Made by a program: the position numbers and the translations under genes. From assembly GCF_000017245.1 (NCBI RefSeq), contig NC_009655.1, positions 2,046,001 to 2,110,000 on the forward strand: a DNA stretch of 64,000 bases, in the 5' to 3' direction. This document shows, piece after piece, positions 44,759 to 53,658 of this stretch. This stretch comes from Actinobacillus succinogenes 130Z. Its GTDB lineage: Bacteria; Pseudomonadota; Gammaproteobacteria; Enterobacterales; Pasteurellaceae. The notes beneath the pieces are model-generated. The model made no database searches and was not told the DNA's origin. It worked only from the letters and a program-made list of their open reading frames with translations. The stretch's first letter is position 1; each line of letters opens with the position of its first letter.

Positions 44759-45783
44759 AAAAAACTACCGCACTTGCACCGGATAACGCGCCTTTTCAAA
44801 TTATTACCCTTAAAAATGCCAAGGGTATGACGGTTCAAATCATGGACTGGGGCGCCACGTGGATTTCCTGCAAAGTGCCGGTTCACGGACAACTACGGGA
44901 AGTGTTGCTGGGCTGCAAAGCGGAAGATTATCCGAAACAAACCGCTTACTTGGGTGCCAGTATCGGGCGTTACGCCAACCGCATCGCCGATAGTCGGTTC
45001 CAAGTAAACGGACGGACGTTCGTTTTGACGGCAAATCAGGGAAAGCATCAGTTGCACGGCGGTTCGGGATTCGATAAACGCCGCTGGACGGTCGAAAAGT
45101 GCGGGCAAAATTTCGTGCGTTTTTCCCTGCTTTCGAAGGACGGCGACCAAGGCTTTCCCGGTAATGTGCAGGTAACCGCGCACTATGAGTTGGATGACGA
45201 CAACGGATTGAATGTCAGCTACGAAGCGAAATGCGATCAGGATACACCGCTCAATCTGACCAATCACGCCTATTTCAATTTACAAAATGCCGGTGAAGGC
45301 TGTGATGTGCGCACGCATATTTTACAGCTGAACGCGATACAATTTTTGCCCGTAGACAGTGAAGGTATTCCCAATGCGCCGTTAAAAAATGTCGGGGAAA
45401 CCAGTTTCGATTTTCGCCAACCAAAATCAATCAAACAGGATTTCCTGCAGGAAGAACAACTGGCAACAAAAGGATATGATCACGCATTTCTGCTCAATGA
45501 CTCCGCAACAAAAACTGCGGCGATTTTGACCGCACCTGACGGTTCGCTACAGTTAAAAATCAGTACATCGCAAGCGGCATTGCAAGTGTATACCGGAAAT
45601 TATCTGACAGGCGTGCCGACCCGCTCGGGCGGTATATATCAGGATTATCAGGGTATCGCGCTTGAAACCCAGGCATTGCCCGATACGCCGAACCATCCGG
45701 AATGGCAGCGGTACGGCGGTATGCTAAAAGCCGGCGAACATTATCGGCAACACACCAGATTCCAATTTATTGCTGACGAATAA
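44752..45783 (+). CDS. galM: Galactose mutarotase (aldose 1-epimerase)
   Basis: Interconverts alpha- and beta-galactose. 343 residues. Family motifs are GASIGRYANRIADSRF, GKHQLHGGSGFDKRRW, TNHAYFNL and the catalytic-glutamate region GIALETQALPDTPNH. AAGGGGTGCATCA, inside the end of galK, is its ribosome site, so galK-galM are translationally linked. It closes the operon. Confidence 0.96.
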   Translation: MLEKTTALAPDNAPFQIITLKNAKGMTVQIMDWGATWISCKVPVHGQLREVLLGCKAEDYPKQTAYLGASIGRYANRIADSRFQVNGRTFVLTANQGKHQLHGGSGFDKRRWTVEKCGQNFVRFSLLSKDGDQGFPGNVQVTAHYELDDDNGLNVSYEAKCDQDTPLNLTNHAYFNLQNAGEGCDVRTHILQLNAIQFLPVDSEGIPNAPLKNVGETSFDFRQPKSIKQDFLQEEQLATKGYDHAFLLNDSATKTAAILTAPDGSLQLKISTSQAALQVYTGNYLTGVPTRSGGIYQDYQGIALETQALPDTPNHPEWQRYGGMLKAGEHYRQHTRFQFIADE

Positions 45784-45787
45784 CTAA

Positions 45788-45822
45788 ACGCCCGTCAGGT
45801 GCATCCGACGGGCGTTTCTCTT
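45788..45822 (+). terminator. gal operon terminator
   Basis: Perfect stem ACGCCCGTC / GACGGGCGT with a 10-base loop directly after the galM stop, followed by TTCTCTTTAT. Confidence 0.85.
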
Positions 45823-45826
45823 TATA

Positions 45827-47134
45827 TTATTCCTGCGCCTGAGATGTTTTTTCTTCCGGCAAAATCAGGTTCAGAATAATGGCAAGCAACGATCCCACCG
45901 TAATGCCAGACCCCAACACTTCTTTAAAGAAGTGCGGTAATTTATCCAATAATTCCGGACGAGTAGTTACGGCTAATCCGCAACCGATGGAAATCGCAAT
46001 AATCAGTCCGTTGCGACGGCTGCGTTCCACCGTATCCAACATTTGAATACCCGCCGCAATAATCATGGCAAACATCATTAACCCTGCGCCGCCCAATACC
46101 GGTAACGGAATCGACACAATCAGCGCACCGAATACCGGAAACAATCCCGCCAATACCAATAATACGCCGGTTAACGCTACTACATAACGGCTGGCAACGC
46201 CGGTTAAAGAAATCACACCGATATTTTGTGAAAATGAGGAAAACGGCGTAGTCGACATAATTGCCGCCAAAGCGGAGCCCAACCCGTCCGCCAATACACC
46301 GCCCCGCAAATGTTTGCCGGTGATTTCCGTTTGCGTGGCGTTTCCTAAAGCCAAAAAGTTACCGCTGGATTCCACAATCGTCACCAGATAAGCGATAGAC
46401 ATACCGATAATACCGGAGAGAGGGAAAGACAGACCGAAATGTAACGGTTGCGGCACGGCAAAAACGTCGGCGTTTTTTACACCGTCGAAACTCACCCAAC
46501 CTAGCGATAACGCCGCCACATATCCCGTCATCATACCGATGACAATAGCCGCCGCAGAGAAAATGCCTTTACCCCATTGCACCAACACAATAACAAGCAC
46601 CAGTACAAAACTCGCCATCATCAGATTAGCGGGCGTCGCATAATCGGCGTCACCGCGCTGACCGCCGGCAAACCAGTCCACCGCTACGGGAATCAGACTT
46701 AACCCGATCATCATGACCACCGTTCCCGTCACTACCGGCGGAAACAGTTTACGAATCGACGGCATAAAAAAACTTCCCACAATCATCACCAAAGATCCCA
46801 CCAAGGACGCACCCAGAATCCCCGAAATACCGTATTCGCTGAAACCAATCGCCAATGCGGCGGCAACAAAGGTAAAACTCGTTCCCATTACGCTCGGCAG
46901 ACGAATACCGATAGGTCCCAAACCGCGACATTGTACAATCGTCACGATTCCCGATACTAATAATGCCGCATTCACTAAGGTAATGGTATCCGGTGTCGGC
47001 AGTTTCAGGACATTACCGATCACCAAAGGCACGGCGATAATACCGCCCAATGCGGCTAATAAATGTTGCGCGGCAAGTAACAAACTCAGCCCGAAAGGCG
47101 GTTTATCTTCTACAGAATAAAGGAGATGGTTCAT
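45827..47134 (-). CDS. NCS2-family xanthine/uric acid permease
   Basis: Inner-membrane nucleobase symporter of 435 residues with about 12-14 helices. NCS2/NAT features are QHLLAALGGIIAVPLVIG near the N-terminus, ESSGNFLALGNAT, and the NAT signature QNIGVISLTG. The Q/N pair and overall shape resemble the XanP/XanQ/UacT purine group rather than UraA. The exact substrate cannot be decided from sequence alone. GGGAAAACCT precedes the ATG. It is not operonic with mutH. Confidence 0.8.
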   Translation of the reverse strand: MNHLLYSVEDKPPFGLSLLLAAQHLLAALGGIIAVPLVIGNVLKLPTPDTITLVNAALLVSGIVTIVQCRGLGPIGIRLPSVMGTSFTFVAAALAIGFSEYGISGILGASLVGSLVMIVGSFFMPSIRKLFPPVVTGTVVMMIGLSLIPVAVDWFAGGQRGDADYATPANLMMASFVLVLVIVLVQWGKGIFSAAAIVIGMMTGYVAALSLGWVSFDGVKNADVFAVPQPLHFGLSFPLSGIIGMSIAYLVTIVESSGNFLALGNATQTEITGKHLRGGVLADGLGSALAAIMSTTPFSSFSQNIGVISLTGVASRYVVALTGVLLVLAGLFPVFGALIVSIPLPVLGGAGLMMFAMIIAAGIQMLDTVERSRRNGLIIAISIGCGLAVTTRPELLDKLPHFFKEVLGSGITVGSLLAIILNLILPEEKTSQAQE

Positions 47135-47260
47135 AGGTTTTCCCGTATTGATTCGATTGAATTGTTTGCTTCGGTATTTAACCGCACAAAAAAATGTGCC
47201 AAACGCGAATATAATAAACAGTGAAGCCCGCGATCATATCCGGTTGGTAAAAAAATGCAA

Positions 47261-47932
47261 TCAGGCGGCGAAAAAATGTTGCAGAATTTCGGCGGTAAAT
47301 TCTTTGCGCAAATAAAAACCCAACGGTAGGGTTTCGATAAGCTCGCCCCGTTGTCCGATACCTTGCGTCCGGGCTTTGTTATTGGCGCCTTTCGGACGCA
47401 GTTGTAACACCTCGCCCAGCGTTGCGTTAATTTGATGAATTTTGCCCAATACAATGTAATCCATCAATTCTTCCCAATCGCGACGGAGACGAGCTTCCTG
47501 TTCCGTATTGGGTTGCCATAACAACGGCGCACCGATATAACGTTCAGCCAAGGGAATCTGTCGTTCGCCCTGTACGGGGATCCATAATACTTTGGATAAT
47601 TTGTGTTTAACGTGCGAATGCGCCCAGTTAACGCCCGAATTTTGTACCAACGGAGCAAGACTGACAAAAGTGGTTTCCAAGGGATACCCCTGTCTATTGA
47701 TGGGAATGGTTTTGAGCTCAATACCGAGATGAGAGAAATCCTGTTCGGGTTTACTCCCCGCTTCGGCGCCCAGCGCAGTTTCCAGTAATTGCCCTACCCA
47801 GCCTTTATTGCGCTTCAAATCCGCCGGCACGGAAACATTAAGTTCCGCCGCCAGTTCCCCCAGCGTTAAACCCGCAATGGATTTCGCACGATTAAACAGT
47901 TCGGTTTCTGAAGAAGGGCTGGTGATTTTCAT
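47261..47932 (-). CDS. mutH: DNA mismatch repair endonuclease MutH
   Basis: Nicks the unmethylated strand at hemimethylated GATC sites when activated by MutS/MutL. 223 residues. The D-E-K catalytic set is visible in QDFSHLGIELKTIP. GWVGQLLETALGAEAGSKPEQ, HVKHKLSKVLWIPVQGER and DWEELMDYIVLG also match. It implies Dam methylation in this organism. The start codon lies directly beside an uptake-signal core and no ribosome site is obvious. Confidence 0.95.
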   Translation of the reverse strand: MKITSPSSETELFNRAKSIAGLTLGELAAELNVSVPADLKRNKGWVGQLLETALGAEAGSKPEQDFSHLGIELKTIPINRQGYPLETTFVSLAPLVQNSGVNWAHSHVKHKLSKVLWIPVQGERQIPLAERYIGAPLLWQPNTEQEARLRRDWEELMDYIVLGKIHQINATLGEVLQLRPKGANNKARTQGIGQRGELIETLPLGFYLRKEFTAEILQHFFAA

Positions 47933-47980
47933 AAAGTGCGGTCAAAATTTCGTGAGTTTTTGCTTTTTAAAATCCGTCAT

Positions 47981-48520
47981 TCAGATTTTATACTTTTTCA
48001 ACAGTTTCTGTTTTACGTATTCCACGCCTTTATCTACATAGCCGATACCTTCCAAATTCAGTAAAAACCGTTTCACCGGCAATCCGCCGCCGAAACCGGT
48101 CAACTGACGGTTCTTACCCAGCACCCGATGGCAGGGAATAATAATACTGATGGGATTGCTGCCTACCGCCCCGCCCACGGCGCGCACGGCTTTCGGGTTA
48201 TCGATCGCCTGCGCAACGCTGCCGTAAGTAGCGGTTTCCCCCAACGGAATAGTCCGCAACGCCGTCCATACGGATTGCTGAAACTCCGTTCCCTGCGGCG
48301 CCAGCGGAATCTGCGCAAAAGTTTCTTTTTCACCTTGAAAATAGCGGGTTAACGCCGCTTTCACGTCATCAAAGAGCGGGCGGTTTTCATCAAGGATCCA
48401 TTTGGGATTCGGCGTCGTTTGTTCCGCTTCGCAATCCAGATTGGTCAGCCTACCCTCTTGCTCCAGCAGCAGCAAACATCCCACGGGCGAGGAAAAATAA
48501 CAATAATAAATCGGTTTCAT
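47981..48520 (-). CDS. ogt: Methylated-DNA-protein-cysteine methyltransferase
   Basis: Suicide repair protein for O6-alkylguanine and O4-alkylthymine. 179 residues. The acceptor cysteine is in IIPCHRVLG. The DNA-binding helix region ETATYGSVAQAIDNPKAVRAVGGAVGSNP and the C-terminal LTGFGGGLPVKRFLL are typical. Length and the lack of an AraC-type domain favour Ogt over Ada. It lies about 50 bases before mutH on the same strand, forming a small repair cluster. Confidence 0.92.
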   Translation of the reverse strand: MKPIYYCYFSSPVGCLLLLEQEGRLTNLDCEAEQTTPNPKWILDENRPLFDDVKAALTRYFQGEKETFAQIPLAPQGTEFQQSVWTALRTIPLGETATYGSVAQAIDNPKAVRAVGGAVGSNPISIIIPCHRVLGKNRQLTGFGGGLPVKRFLLNLEGIGYVDKGVEYVKQKLLKKYKI

Positions 48521-48568
48521 AAAATAAAAGGGCGTAAAAAACTTACGCCCGATTATAAAGGAAACAAA

Positions 48569-49873
48569 TTAGAAACGATAGTTTAAGTTCAAACCGTAAA
48601 GATTTACTTGCGAACGTACTTTGTAGTTACCTTCCACCGAAATCCCGCGTATATTTTCCACCTCCGTAAAGGTACGGGTTTTACCGCGTACATAGGCGTA
48701 TGCCACATCGACGGAAAGTTCCGGCGTAAACTGATAAGTGGCGCCCACGCTGTACCACATGCGATGCGTATCCGGAATGGATATCGAAGATTTACGCCCC
48801 GCAGCCCCTTCGTCATGAGCGATACCGGCACGCAATGTTAACTTATCGTTTATATCATAAGTGGTGCCTAAGGCAACGCGGGAAGTATCACCGAAATGTT
48901 CGGTTTTATCAAATACCTGAACACCCGAATCGGTATAAGCCTGCAACGTTTGTACACGACGCCATTTGGTTAGTTTATAGCTATAATGCACCGCCCAGTT
49001 CGAAGCGATCTTGTGATAACCGGAAAACTCCCAATAATCCGGTAAATTTAAATTAACCGTTCCGTCACGTTCGGTTAATCCGCCCATGCCGGCAGGCAAA
49101 TCATTTTCAATCGTACCGTCAAATTTAATTTTCACTTTAGAATGATAAGCTAAACCGAAACGGTGATTCGGATTGATTTGATATGTCACACCGGCGTTAT
49201 AACCGATTCCCCAGTCATCTCCTTTCAGATCCGTTACAAAATCCGTCGACGAAACGGTCGCCGGCATACCCGCCATCGCCAAACGGGCGTTTAATAAAGG
49301 TGCCAGACCACCGACCCGACGTGATAACTTCGCTTCGGCATAAACTACGTCCACCCCTACGCCAAAACTCCAATGATCATTTAAACGGTACGCCCCGCTC
49401 AGGTTCAGATTTATAGTGGTTAAATCCGTCGTACCGCCCATTAAACCGGCGTTATAATCCGCATTATATTCGGTTGCCAATCCGTAATTGACATTGACTC
49501 CGCCGCCCACGGAAAATTTATCGTCAATAGGATAAATCCAATAAGCATTAGGCAATAATTTACTTACAATAGCGTCGGAATAACCGGCATCTATGCGGTA
49601 TCCCATTGCCGGTACGCCGATGTCGCCTTCAATATTAACGCCTGGGTTCACCCAAATGCCGCCCATTGAAATTTCGGGGCGTTTAAATTGACTCATTAAC
49701 GCCGGATTGGTCGCCACTACGCCCGCATTACCGGCAATCGCCGCTTCACCGGCGTAAGCCCGCCCTAAACCCGCCGTCGTCACTTCCTGCAACTGAAAAG
49801 CCGCTGCGTGAACCGCGCCGGCACAAAGGGCTAACGCTGAAGTTGTCAGCATTTTTACAACAAATTTATTCAT
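48569..49873 (-). CDS. fadL: Long-chain fatty acid outer membrane transporter FadL
   Basis: Outer-membrane beta-barrel of 434 residues. The signal peptide is cleaved after VHA (residue 23), giving mature AAFQLQEVTTAGLGRAYAGEA like E. coli FadL. The NPA hatch motif is in VATNPALMSQ (56-58), and the chain ends in an aromatic residue (NLNYRF). It imports long-chain fatty acids. A FadR operator lies about 90 bases upstream. It is divergent from a yfcZ-like gene, as in E. coli. Confidence 0.95.
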   Translation of the reverse strand: MNKFVVKMLTTSALALCAGAVHAAAFQLQEVTTAGLGRAYAGEAAIAGNAGVVATNPALMSQFKRPEISMGGIWVNPGVNIEGDIGVPAMGYRIDAGYSDAIVSKLLPNAYWIYPIDDKFSVGGGVNVNYGLATEYNADYNAGLMGGTTDLTTINLNLSGAYRLNDHWSFGVGVDVVYAEAKLSRRVGGLAPLLNARLAMAGMPATVSSTDFVTDLKGDDWGIGYNAGVTYQINPNHRFGLAYHSKVKIKFDGTIENDLPAGMGGLTERDGTVNLNLPDYWEFSGYHKIASNWAVHYSYKLTKWRRVQTLQAYTDSGVQVFDKTEHFGDTSRVALGTTYDINDKLTLRAGIAHDEGAAGRKSSISIPDTHRMWYSVGATYQFTPELSVDVAYAYVRGKTRTFTEVENIRGISVEGNYKVRSQVNLYGLNLNYRF

Positions 49874-49964
49874 TAAATCGGTTCCCTGGATTACACCCGC
49901 TTAAAAAAACAGCCGGATTCTAAATAAAGCTGAAATCCGGTGCAAATTTATTTATTATATTCGA

Positions 49965-49981
49965 AGCTGATCCGACCAGTT
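49965..49981. promoter_or_regulatory. FadR operator upstream of fadL
   Basis: AGCTGATCCGACCAGTT differs from the E. coli-type FadR consensus (A-N-CTGGTC-N-GACCAG-N-T) at one base. It lies between fadL and the divergent DUF406 gene. FadR is encoded at 29233-29958. Confidence 0.8.
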
Positions 49982-50046
49982 AATTAACACCCGTTGGGAA
50001 AAAGCGTAACAACGGGTTAGAATATATCCAGTAACAGGAGAAAAAC

Positions 50047-50339
50047 ATGACCCAAACGCTACAACAAAAAATTCTGGAAAACAGCGGCTGTTCTAAGAAG
50101 AAAACCACAGAATTCTTCGACGGCAGCGAAAGTGCGGTCGATTTCCAACAGATTTTCACCACAGAAAACGAAGCGCGGCAAGAGCTGAACCGGCTAACGG
50201 CTATAGCCCGTAAGATAGAACCGAACCTTGCGTAATTCAAAGTAAGCTTTCTTCACAAGATGATCGATTTCACCTCAAAACGAAATTTATATTCTGTTGT
50301 CAGGCGGAAAGTTTTATTTTTCAGATGAAATATCGATAA
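50047..50339 (+). pseudogene. DUF406 (YfcZ-like) gene with a one-base frameshift
   Basis: From ATG 50047 (AGGAG upstream) the frame gives 62 residues and stops at 50233-50235. The part ESAVDFQQIFTTENEARQELNRLTAIARKIEPN aligns with the YfcZ/DUF406 family. Restoring one C after 50226 turns the stop into NPCVIQSKLSS..., and the frame then runs to a stop at 50337-50339 with FIFCCQAESFIFQMKYR, the family's C-terminal pattern (TFACEAEMLIFQLGLR in E. coli, from memory). The full length would be about 97 residues. The function of the family is unknown; its place opposite fadL is conserved. It could be a true pseudogene or a sequencing error. Confidence 0.8.
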
Positions 50340-50549
50340 TCGGTAAAACGCCGGAAACTCAGGGATAAACGCTTTACTTCTCCGTTAATTTAGTATTTTA
50401 TACTAAAAAAACAACAATATTCAGCACATTAATTTCAAACATCTACCTAAAACCCATTAAAAAACAAATATTTATCTAAAAAAACCATTGACAGTGCTAT
50501 TTAAATCAGTAAGATTGACCGCAATTCAATTACATTTACAGGGTTTTCT

Positions 50550-50609
50550 ATGTTCTACTTTGTTTCTCTACTACTTAACTTACGATTATCACAGTTTTTG
50601 TGCGGTTAA
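50550..50609 (+). CDS. leuL: leu operon leader peptide
   Basis: Nineteen-codon reading frame MFYFVSLLLNLRLSQFLCG with six leucines, including the consecutive codons CTA CTA CTT and a later TTA-CGA-TTA. It lies about 90 bases upstream of leuA and is followed by a terminator hairpin at 50658-50681. Stalling at scarce Leu-tRNA would favour an antiterminator, as in the enterobacterial leu attenuator. A longer overlapping frame starting at 50488 has no leucine cluster of this kind and is not preferred. Between 50340 and 50549 I see only A/T-rich DNA that probably contains the promoter. Confidence 0.85.
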   Translation: MFYFVSLLLNLRLSQFLCG

Positions 50610-50657
50610 GTTGTGGACGAAAGAAATGCAGCATACATTCGAAAAACTTCCAAATTT

Positions 50658-50681
50658 ACCCGCACTTTAAGCGGGTTTTTT
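50658..50681 (+). terminator. leu attenuator terminator
   Basis: Stem ACCCGC / GCGGGT with a 7-base loop and six T residues, between leuL and leuA. The left arm and loop (CCCGCACTTT) are one base from an uptake-signal core. Confidence 0.85.
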
Positions 50682-50703
50682 CATATTTAGCAAGGACATT
50701 AAT

Positions 50704-52254
50704 ATGGCTCAAGATCGCGTCATTATTTTCGACACCACTTTGCGTGATGGCGAACAAGCATTAAAAGCAAGTTTAACCGTAAAAGAAAAATTGCAGATCG
50801 CCTTAGCATTGGAACGTTTGGGCGTAGACGTAATGGAAGTGGGATTCCCGGTTTCCTCTGCAGGAGATTTCGAATCCGTACAAACCATCGCGCAACACGT
50901 AAAAAACAGTATTGTTTGCGGACTTTCCCGGGCGGTGAACAAAGATATCGATGCGGCGGCGGAAGCCTTGAAAGCGGCGCAACGTTTCCGTATTCATACC
51001 TTTATCGCCACCTCTGCGTTACACGTAGAAGCCAAATTAAAGCGTTCTTTCGATGATGTGGTGGAAATGGCGGTCGCCGCGGTAAAACGCGCCCGCCAAT
51101 ACACCGACGATGTAGAATTTTCTTGCGAAGACGCCGGACGTACGGGAATTGACAATATTTGCCGGGTGGTTGAAGCCGCTATCGATGCGGGCGCAACCAC
51201 TGTGAATATTCCTGATACCGTAGGTTTCTGCTTACCGACGGAATACGGCAATATCATTCATCAGGTAATGAACCGCGTACCGAATATCGACAAAGCGATA
51301 GTTTCCGTTCACTGCCATAACGATTTGGGTATGGCGACGGGCAATTCATTAACCGCAGTATTAAACGGTGCGCGCCAAATCGAATGTACCGTCAACGGTA
51401 TCGGCGAACGAGCGGGAAATACCGCCCTTGAAGAAGTCGTGATGGGAATAAAAACCCGTCAGGATTTATTTGGTGTAGACACCCGCATTAACACTCAGGA
51501 AATTCACCGTGTCAGCCAAATGGTCAGCCAAATTTGTAATATGCCGATTCAACCGAACAAAGCTATCGTGGGCGAAAATGCGTTTTCTCATTCATCGGGT
51601 ATTCACCAAGACGGTATGCTGAAGAACAAAAATACCTACGAAATTATGTCGCCCGAAACTATCGGTCTGAAAAAAGAGAAATTGAATTTAACCGCTCGTT
51701 CCGGCCGTGCGGCGGTGAAAGGCCATATGGCGGATATGGGTTACACCGAGCAGGATTACGATTTGGATAAATTATACGACGCATTCTTGAAACTGGCGGA
51801 TAAAAAAGGTCAGGTATTCGATTACGATTTAGAAGCGCTTGCCTTTATCGATATGCAGCAAGGGGATGAAGATCGTTTGAAGTTGGACGTTATCACATCG
51901 CAAACCATCAGCACGCTTCCCGCATCGGCATTTGTTCAAGTAGAATTGGACGGCAAACGCATTAATCAAACTTCAAACGGCGGAAACGGACCGGTGGATG
52001 CAGTGTATAACGCCATTATGCAAATTGTAGGTATGGACTTGAAAATGTCTCATTACAATCTCACAGCAAAAGGCGAAGGCGCCGAAGCTCTCGGACAAGT
52101 GGATATTGTGGTAGAATATCAAGGTCGAAAATTCCACGGAGTGGGCTTGGCAACGGATATAGTCGAGTCCTCGGCACTGGCATTAGTTCATGCTATCAAT
52201 GCCATTTACCGTTCGCAAAAAGTCGCGGATTTAACGAAAGATTTAAAGCGTTAA
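50704..52254 (+). CDS. leuA: 2-isopropylmalate synthase
   Basis: First committed enzyme of leucine synthesis, joining acetyl-CoA and 2-ketoisovalerate. 516 residues. The catalytic barrel starts with IFDTTLRDGEQALKAS; metal-binding VSVHCHNDLGMATGNS follows. The C-terminal regulatory domain (from about residue 390) binds leucine in homologues. AGCAAGGACATTAAT precedes the ATG. It is controlled by the upstream leader attenuator. leuB follows after about 180 bases containing a palindromic element. Confidence 0.97.
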   Translation: MAQDRVIIFDTTLRDGEQALKASLTVKEKLQIALALERLGVDVMEVGFPVSSAGDFESVQTIAQHVKNSIVCGLSRAVNKDIDAAAEALKAAQRFRIHTFIATSALHVEAKLKRSFDDVVEMAVAAVKRARQYTDDVEFSCEDAGRTGIDNICRVVEAAIDAGATTVNIPDTVGFCLPTEYGNIIHQVMNRVPNIDKAIVSVHCHNDLGMATGNSLTAVLNGARQIECTVNGIGERAGNTALEEVVMGIKTRQDLFGVDTRINTQEIHRVSQMVSQICNMPIQPNKAIVGENAFSHSSGIHQDGMLKNKNTYEIMSPETIGLKKEKLNLTARSGRAAVKGHMADMGYTEQDYDLDKLYDAFLKLADKKGQVFDYDLEALAFIDMQQGDEDRLKLDVITSQTISTLPASAFVQVELDGKRINQTSNGGNGPVDAVYNAIMQIVGMDLKMSHYNLTAKGEGAEALGQVDIVVEYQGRKFHGVGLATDIVESSALALVHAINAIYRSQKVADLTKDLKR

Positions 52255-52263
52255 TTCTTAAAA

Positions 52264-52366
52264 TTTCCCCAAGTCCCCGCTTTATTAAACAAGGGGACTG
52301 ATGAGGAAAAACCATTTATTTGTGAAAATGGCATTCCCCTCTTTTGTAAAGAGGGATTAGGGGAAA
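52264..52366. repeat. Palindromic intergenic element between leuA and leuB
   Basis: 103-base element bounded by TTTCCCC and GGGGAAA. Inside are nested hairpins (TCCCC...GGGGA and CCCTCTTT-tgt-AAAGAGGG). It looks like a small MITE- or REP-like unit without coding capacity. Confidence 0.6.
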
Positions 52367-52435
52367 CTCAAAAGATCGCGGAGATTAAAAGTGCGGTCAA
52401 AATTAAACGAATTTTAACAAGTATAGGAAATGTAA

Positions 52436-53512
52436 ATGACAACATACAACGTAGCCGTTCTCCCGGGAGACGGTATCGGTCCTGAAGTCATGGCGGAAGC
52501 CATTAAAGTATTAGACAAAGTACAGGCAAAATACGGCTTTAAATTAAATTTCAGCGAATACCTGGTCGGCGGAGCGGCAATTGATGCAAAAGGCGAACCG
52601 TTACCGGCGGAAACCTTAAAAGGCTGTGATGATGCAGACGCAATTTTATTCGGTTCGGTAGGCGGACCGAAATGGACGCATCTGCCGCCGGATCGACAGC
52701 CGGAACGCGGCGCCTTATTACCGTTGCGTAAACATTTCAAGTTATTCTGCAATTTGCGCCCGGCAACATTATATAAAGGCTTAGAAAAATTCTGTCCGTT
52801 ACGTGCAGATATTGCGGCGAAAGGGTTCGATATGGTAGTAGTACGCGAATTAACCGGCGGTATTTATTTCGGTCAGCCTAAAGGCCGTGAAGGCGAAGGT
52901 TCACAAACTAAAGCATTCGACACCGAGGTCTACTACAAATTCGAAATCGAGCGCATTGCCCGCGCGGCATTTGAAGCGGCAATGAAACGCCGCAAACACG
53001 TCACCTCGGTGGATAAAGCGAACGTACTGCAAGCCTCAATTTTATGGCGCGAAACCGTGGCGGAAATTGCCAAAGAATATCCGGAAGTAACCGTTGAAAA
53101 TATGTATATCGACAATGCTACGATGCAATTAATCAAAGCACCGGAAAGTTTCGATATATTGCTTTGTTCAAACATTTTCGGCGATATTATTTCTGACGAA
53201 GCGGCGATGATCACCGGTTCAATGGGGATGTTGCCTTCCGCAAGTTTAAACGAGGAAGAATTCGGATTATACGAACCGGCAGGCGGTAGCGCCCCGGATA
53301 TCGCAGGTAAAAACATTGCCAATCCGATTGCGCAAATTCTTTCCGCGGCCATGATGTTGCGTTACAGTTTTAATTTAAACGAAGCGGCAGATGCCATCGA
53401 AAATGCGGTACAAAGCGTATTGGCGGCAGGTTATCGCACGGGTGATTTAGCGGATAATTCAACACCTGTTTCAACTGCAGAAATGGGTACATTGATTGCG
53501 AATGCGATCTAA
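52436..53512 (+). CDS. leuB: 3-isopropylmalate dehydrogenase
   Basis: NAD-dependent oxidative decarboxylation of 3-isopropylmalate; 358 residues. Motifs are VAVLPGDGIGPEVMAEAI, VGGPKWTHLP, RELTGGIYFGQPKGR and the metal/cofactor region NIFGDIISDEAAMITGSMGMLPSAS with EPAGGSAPDIAGKNIANP. TATAGGAAATGTAA precedes the ATG. Third step of the leu pathway; the gene lies between leuA and leuC. Confidence 0.97.
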   Translation: MTTYNVAVLPGDGIGPEVMAEAIKVLDKVQAKYGFKLNFSEYLVGGAAIDAKGEPLPAETLKGCDDADAILFGSVGGPKWTHLPPDRQPERGALLPLRKHFKLFCNLRPATLYKGLEKFCPLRADIAAKGFDMVVVRELTGGIYFGQPKGREGEGSQTKAFDTEVYYKFEIERIARAAFEAAMKRRKHVTSVDKANVLQASILWRETVAEIAKEYPEVTVENMYIDNATMQLIKAPESFDILLCSNIFGDIISDEAAMITGSMGMLPSASLNEEEFGLYEPAGGSAPDIAGKNIANPIAQILSAAMMLRYSFNLNEAADAIENAVQSVLAAGYRTGDLADNSTPVSTAEMGTLIANAI

Positions 53513-53518
53513 TCCGTA

Positions 53519-53645
53519 GGATGGGCTTGCCAGCCCTCCAATAAAAGTGCGGTCATTTTTCGACTAATTTTGCAAATTCGGTGGGCTGGCAAGCCCTCCC
53601 TAACTTTAACGAATTTATTGGTGGGCTGGCATGCCCACCCTACCA
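53519..53645. repeat. Three GGTGGGCTGGC-type palindromic units between leuB and leuC
   Basis: Units at 53519-53539 (ggatgggcttgccagccctcc), 53579-53600 and 53630-53645, each an imperfect palindrome of the form GGTGGGCTGGCATGCCCACC. An uptake-signal core sits between the first two. Only the last ~15 bases before leuC carry its ribosome site. Confidence 0.75.
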
Positions 53646-53658
53646 ATCGGAGTGAACA

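Noticed and set aside
50488..50670. 60-codon frame overlapping the leu leader
   Set aside because: The shorter frame at 50550 has the leucine codon cluster and correct spacing to the terminator; the longer one has neither.
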